Program-made: the position numbers and the translations under genes
The notes under the pieces: model-generated
The model's database searches: none
What the model was told of the DNA's origin: nothing
The model's input: only the letters and a program-made list of their open reading frames with translations
Shown here: positions 37,632-40,739 of the stretch, in pieces
Numbering within the stretch: position 1 is the first letter of the stretch
Layout: every line of letters starts with the position of its first letter
Assembly (NCBI RefSeq): GCF_004571065.1
Contig: NZ_SPQN01000031.1
Coordinates: forward strand, 1 to 40,739
DNA: 40,739 nt
Origin: Geodermatophilus sp. DF01-2
Lineage (GTDB): Bacteria > Actinomycetota > Actinomycetes > Mycobacteriales > Geodermatophilaceae
Direction: 5' to 3'

Positions 37632-38813
37632 ATGTCGTTCGTCGATCTCGTCCTCATCGGGCTGGCGCTCCTCTTCGCCTTCTCCGGGTTCCGTCAGGGC
37701 GTCATCGTCTCGGCCACCTCCTTCTTCGGCTTCTTCGGCGGCGCGGTCCTCGGCGCGCAGCTGTCCGGCCCGATCGCCGACCGCCTCGACGGAACGGCGA
37801 GCACCCGGGTCTTCGCCGCGCTGGTCGTCGTCCTCGCCGGGGCGTTGCTCGGTCAGCTGTTGACCGGGGCGATCGGCCGAGCGGTGCGCAAACGGGTCAC
37901 CTGGGAGCCGGTCAAGGTCGTCGACTCGGTGGCCGGGGCGGTGCTCTCGGCGGTCGCGGTTCTCCTCGTCGCGTGGATGGTGGCCACGCCGCTGGCCACC
38001 GCGCCGTTCCCCGAGGTCGCCGGCCAGGTGCGGCAGTCGGCGCTGGTGCAGGCGGTCGACCGCAGCGTCCCGGCCGGCGTCCGGGCGGTCTACGACTCGC
38101 TGCGGGAGGCGATCGACCGGCGAGGGCTGCCCGACGTCCTCGACCCGCTGACCCCCACGCAGGTGCCCGACGTCTCCGCGCCGGACCAGGCCCTGCTGAG
38201 CAGCCCGGTCGTCGACGACGTGGCGGGCTCGGTGGTGCAGATCAGCGGGGTCGCGCTGTCCTGCTCGCGGCAGATCGACGGCTCCGGCTTCGTGTACGCC
38301 GACGAGCGGGTGATGACCAACGCGCACGTGCTCGCCGGCGTCACCGATCCGGTGGTGACCGCGGAGGGCGTGGAGTACGACGCCGTCCCGGTGTACGTGG
38401 ACGAGGAGACCGACGTGGCGGTGCTCGCCGTCCCCGGGCTGCCGCAGCTTCCGCTGAGCTTCGCCGCGGAGCCGGCCGAGTCGGGGGACGACGCGATCAT
38501 CATGGGCTACCCCGGCGGCGGTGAGCTGTTCGTCGGGCCGGCCCGGGTGCGCGACCGTACCGACATCAGCGGCCCGGACTTCCGCAACGAGCAGACCGTC
38601 GTCCGTGACGTCTACGCGCTCCGCGGCGAGGTCCGCGCCGGCAACTCCGGCGGTCCGCTGTTCGACCCGCAGGGCCAGGTGCTGGGCGTCGTCTTCGCCT
38701 CGGCGATCGACGACCCGCTGACCGGCTACGCCCTCACCTACGAGGAGGTCGAGGACGCGGCGCTGGCCGGCCTGGCCTCGTCGGCTCCGGTGCTGACGGG
38801 CGTCTGCGAGTAG
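37632..38813 (+). CDS. marP: MarP-like membrane serine protease (CvpA plus trypsin-like domain)
   Basis: 393 residues, close to M. tuberculosis MarP (Rv3671c). The N-terminal CvpA-type domain has four membrane helices (from FVDLVLIGLALLFAFSGFRQ to VLSAVAVLLVAWMVATPLA). The extracytoplasmic chymotrypsin-like domain has the triad His232 (MTNAHVLAG), Asp261 (EETDVAVLAV) and Ser339 (GNSGGPLF). A Cys in SGVALSCSRQIDGSGF and another in the final TGVCE could form the regulatory disulfide known for this family. In mycobacteria MarP is needed for acid resistance and activates a peptidoglycan hydrolase. ATG 37632 is 8 bases after the cupredoxin stop; a TTG at 37620 in frame is less likely. Confidence 0.92.
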   Translation: MSFVDLVLIGLALLFAFSGFRQGVIVSATSFFGFFGGAVLGAQLSGPIADRLDGTASTRVFAALVVVLAGALLGQLLTGAIGRAVRKRVTWEPVKVVDSVAGAVLSAVAVLLVAWMVATPLATAPFPEVAGQVRQSALVQAVDRSVPAGVRAVYDSLREAIDRRGLPDVLDPLTPTQVPDVSAPDQALLSSPVVDDVAGSVVQISGVALSCSRQIDGSGFVYADERVMTNAHVLAGVTDPVVTAEGVEYDAVPVYVDEETDVAVLAVPGLPQLPLSFAAEPAESGDDAIIMGYPGGGELFVGPARVRDRTDISGPDFRNEQTVVRDVYALRGEVRAGNSGGPLFDPQGQVLGVVFASAIDDPLTGYALTYEEVEDAALAGLASSAPVLTGVCE

Positions 38814-38830
38814 AAGGACTGCCTTCCCCC

Positions 38831-38898
38831 CACGCCTCGGAGAAGGACCCCGTCCTCCCCACCCCTCGCACGCTCGGGGCGGTGCCCTGGACGGGGCC
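38831..38898 (+). repeat. Dispersed repeat, copy B
   Basis: Begins CACGCCTCGGAGAAGGACCC and ends GGACGGGGCC; same orientation as copy A. It fills most of the 118-base gap between the convergent marP and epoxide-hydrolase genes and could serve as a terminator. Confidence 0.65.
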
Positions 38899-38931
38899 GG
38901 CGGGACCCTGAAGGGTGGCCGTTCCAGCACG

Positions 38932-39858
38932 TCACCGGGCCCAGCCGATCAGCGCCCGGTTGACCTCCTCCGGGACCTCCTCGTGGGGGAAGTGCCCGAC
39001 GGCGGGCAGCTCGCGCCAGTCGTAGGCGCCGGCCACGTAGCGCCCCGAGCCGCGGGCTGACGACGGGAGCACGCAGGCGTCCAGGCCGCCGTGCAGCTGC
39101 AGCGTCGGCGCGGTCACCGGCGCGGCCATCCGGCGGGCGTAGCGCAGCCCGTCGGGGCGCAGCTGGGAGCGGCCGGCCCAGCGGAAGTACTCCATCGAGC
39201 CGTAGGCGGCCTGCGGGATGCGCGCGGCTGAGCGGTACCGGGACACCGCCTCGGCGAAGCCGGCCGTGGAGGTCCAGGCGGGCCCGGCCCAGCGGCGCAT
39301 CAGCTCGGCCACCGGGTCGTCGTCGGCCCGGGTCAGCCGCCGCTCCGGCAGCCGCGGCAGCTGGAAGCCCAGGACGTGCCGCAGGGCCTTCCGCTGGGCG
39401 CGGTCGGCCAGCGCGGCGCGCAGCTGCCGCGGGTGCGCCATGGACAGCACCGCCAGCCGGCGGACGCTGCGCGGGTGCAGCGCGGCCATCGTCCAGGCCA
39501 CCAGCCCGCCCCAGTCGTGCCCGATGACGGCGGCGTCCCGCTCGCCCAGCGCCCGCACCAGCGCGGCGACGTCGGCGGCCGCCGTCGGCAGGTCGTAGCC
39601 GCGCGGCGGCTTGTCGCTGCCGCCGTAGCCCCGCAGGTCGGGCGCGACGGCGCGGAAGCCGGCCGCGGCCAGCGCGGGAAGCTGCGCCCGCCAGGCCCAC
39701 CAGAACTCGGGGAAGCCGTGCAGCAGCAGGACCAGCGGGCCCTCCCCGGCCTCGGCGACGTGCAATCGGACCCCGTTGGCGGACAGGTCGCGGTGGGTCC
39801 AGGGGCCGGGCAGCAGGACGCTGGTGGCGTCCGGCGGCTCCTCCTCGGGGCTGCTCAC
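38932..39858 (-). CDS. Alpha/beta hydrolase, epoxide hydrolase-like (EphE-like)
   Basis: 308 residues from a GTG at 39858. Motifs in order: oxyanion loop LLLHGFPEFWWAW (47-56), DLRGYGGSDKPP, the nucleophile Asp115 in VIGHDWGGLVAW, the acid Asp260 in HGGLDACVLP and His289 in AVGHFPHEE. Asp rather than Ser at the nucleophile elbow marks the epoxide hydrolase/haloalkane dehalogenase branch, and the HGFPE loop favours epoxide hydrolase. The cap has YFRWAG, where one of the lid tyrosines could lie. Natural substrate unknown. It corresponds to mycobacterial EphE beside MarP. 22 bases after the holin-like gene on the same strand, so likely co-transcribed. Confidence 0.88.
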   Translation of the reverse strand: MSSPEEEPPDATSVLLPGPWTHRDLSANGVRLHVAEAGEGPLVLLLHGFPEFWWAWRAQLPALAAAGFRAVAPDLRGYGGSDKPPRGYDLPTAAADVAALVRALGERDAAVIGHDWGGLVAWTMAALHPRSVRRLAVLSMAHPRQLRAALADRAQRKALRHVLGFQLPRLPERRLTRADDDPVAELMRRWAGPAWTSTAGFAEAVSRYRSAARIPQAAYGSMEYFRWAGRSQLRPDGLRYARRMAAPVTAPTLQLHGGLDACVLPSSARGSGRYVAGAYDWRELPAVGHFPHEEVPEEVNRALIGWAR

Positions 39859-39880
39859 CGGTCCGCGCGCGGCGCGCCGC

Positions 39881-40387
39881 TCAGACGCGGTAGTTCTCGC
39901 TGCCGCGCAGCTGCACCCGGCCGTCGGTGACGGTCGGCACCTCGCGGCGGCGCTGGCCCGGGGCCTCGCGGTGCATGACCTCGGGCAGGTCGCGCAGGGT
40001 CTCCATCGTGCGCTCGGGCTTCTCGATCTTCTTGATCATCCGCCGGCCCACCAACGCGGCGATGCCGGCGAGGAGGACCAGGAGCAGCCAGACCAGCAGG
40101 TAGGAGATCCAGCGGATCAGCCCCAGCCAGGTGAGGAACTCGGCGATGGTGACGAAGAGGAAGATCCCGGAGAAGAAGAGCAGGGCGCCCGCGGCACCGA
40201 AGGCGCCGGCACCGATGCCGGCCTTCTTCGCCGACTTCCCGACCTCGGCCTTGGCCAGCTCGATCTCGCTGCGGATCAGCGTCGAGACGTCGGCCATGGC
40301 GCTCTGCACCAGGGCGCCGACGGAGGGTTCCTCCACACGGGTGGTGCTCCGTGCCCCGGACGGGCTCGACGGTGCGCTGTGGGCCAC
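39881..40387 (-). CDS. Putative Actinobacterial holin-X/phage holin superfamily III protein
   Basis: 168 residues from a GTG at 40387 with an AGGAGG ribosome site 8 bases upstream. An N-terminal charged region (SVGALVQSAMADVSTLIRSE, then IELAKAEVGKSAKKA) leads to two membrane helices (GAFGAAGALLFFSGIFLFVT and WISYLLVWLLLVLLAGIAAL). A basic KIEKPERTMETLRDLPEVMH tail follows. This is the pattern of the holin-X/YqjE-like family. Although named after phage holins, these are chromosomal proteins of actinobacteria; no phage genes are near. The role is unknown, perhaps in membrane maintenance. Longer readings upstream lack a ribosome site. Confidence 0.82.
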   Translation of the reverse strand: MAHSAPSSPSGARSTTRVEEPSVGALVQSAMADVSTLIRSEIELAKAEVGKSAKKAGIGAGAFGAAGALLFFSGIFLFVTIAEFLTWLGLIRWISYLLVWLLLVLLAGIAALVGRRMIKKIEKPERTMETLRDLPEVMHREAPGQRRREVPTVTDGRVQLRGSENYRV

Positions 40388-40496
40388 GAGGGGGACCTCC
40401 TGGGGTCGACGGGCGGCTGTCGGGCCGCCCGGCACGAGCGGACCCACCGGGAGGAATCGTGCCTCATGATCACCGGGCGCGCGCCCCGGGGCGATG

Positions 40497-40739
40497 GTCG
40501 GGAGGAGTGGGCCCGGAGGGTCCCCGACGAGCGGTCGGGTGGGCTCCGCGTCGTCGGGGACGGCAGCTGGCGGGGGGTGGTCGGGAGGAGTGGGGCCCGG
40601 AGGGTCCCCGACGAGCGGTCGGGTGGGCTCCGCGTCGTCGGGGACGGCAGCTGGCGGGGGGTGGTCGGGAGGAGTGGGGCCCGGAGGGTCCCCGACGAGC
40701 GGTCGGGTGGGCTCCGCGTCGTCGGGGACGGCAGCTGGC
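40497..40739. repeat. 84-bp tandem repeat, three copies, running off the window
   Basis: Copies begin at 40497, 40580 and 40664 with GTCGGGAGGAGTGGG; copy 1 is one G shorter (83 bp) and copy 3 is cut by the window end. Each unit contains an 11-bp inverted repeat, GTCCCCGACGA and TCGTCGGGGAC, separated by 20 bases. No protein-coding potential is evident in 40388-40739, which holds only the holin-gene leader and this array. Confidence 0.9.

Noticed and set aside
39881..40387. Prophage, because of a holin-family protein
   Set aside because: No other phage gene is near and the family is part of the conserved chromosomal MarP neighbourhood.
40497..40739. CRISPR array
   Set aside because: The units are nearly identical over their whole 84 bp with no variable spacers, and no cas gene is present.

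Overview
The window is actinobacterial chromosome with very high GC, dense short-gap operons, many GTG starts, 4-base ATGA/GTGA stop-start overlaps and several start codons placed 6-8 bases after a TANNNT box, as in leaderless mRNAs. Gene content and order suggest a member of the Geodermatophilaceae (Blastococcus/Geodermatophilus/Modestobacter type); that assignment is inference from style, not from a marker gene. Nearly all of the window is ordinary chromosome. The exception is a small AT-richer island (about 2.07-3.14 kb) holding a broken ATP-binding gene.

Left part (1-9.98 kb): the 3' end of a TPM-type Gly-rich protein gene, a two-domain VOC protein, a PPOX-class F420/FMN protein, the broken AlbA_2-type gene, two coupled pirin genes (the first internally deleted and truncated), an alpha/beta hydrolase coupled to an ABC-F ATPase gene with a strong terminator, a membrane-protein pseudogene with two lesions, and a divergent NarL-type histidine kinase/response regulator pair.

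Middle (10-26.9 kb): a six-gene Mrp Na+/H+ antiporter operon (A/B fused, then C, D, E, F, G), a VOC remnant, leuA with a Leu-codon leader peptide and hairpin, an XRE regulator with a Cys cluster, two near-identical hairpins, a phospholipase D, the lysC-asd operon of aspartate-family amino acid synthesis, an S9 peptidase, tRNA-Pro(CGG) and a metallophosphoesterase.

Right part (25.9-40.4 kb): a locus that follows, as I recall it, the M. tuberculosis Rv3669-Rv3683 neighbourhood: holin-like protein, epoxide-hydrolase-like protein, MarP protease, CoA-type NUDIX, TlpA thioredoxin, endonuclease III, CRP, RidA, small DUF protein, two ArsA/Get3-like ATPases, PonA2-type PBP, metallophosphoesterase. It has an extra cupredoxin lipoprotein and lacks whiB4 and the MBL hydrolase. 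The common theme is envelope, acid/redox stress and cell-wall maintenance.

Non-coding structure is unusually rich: a dispersed ~60-70 bp repeat (four copies) that has expanded in frame into the start of the cupredoxin gene, an 84-bp tandem repeat at the right edge, operator-like palindromes, and clear hairpin terminators.
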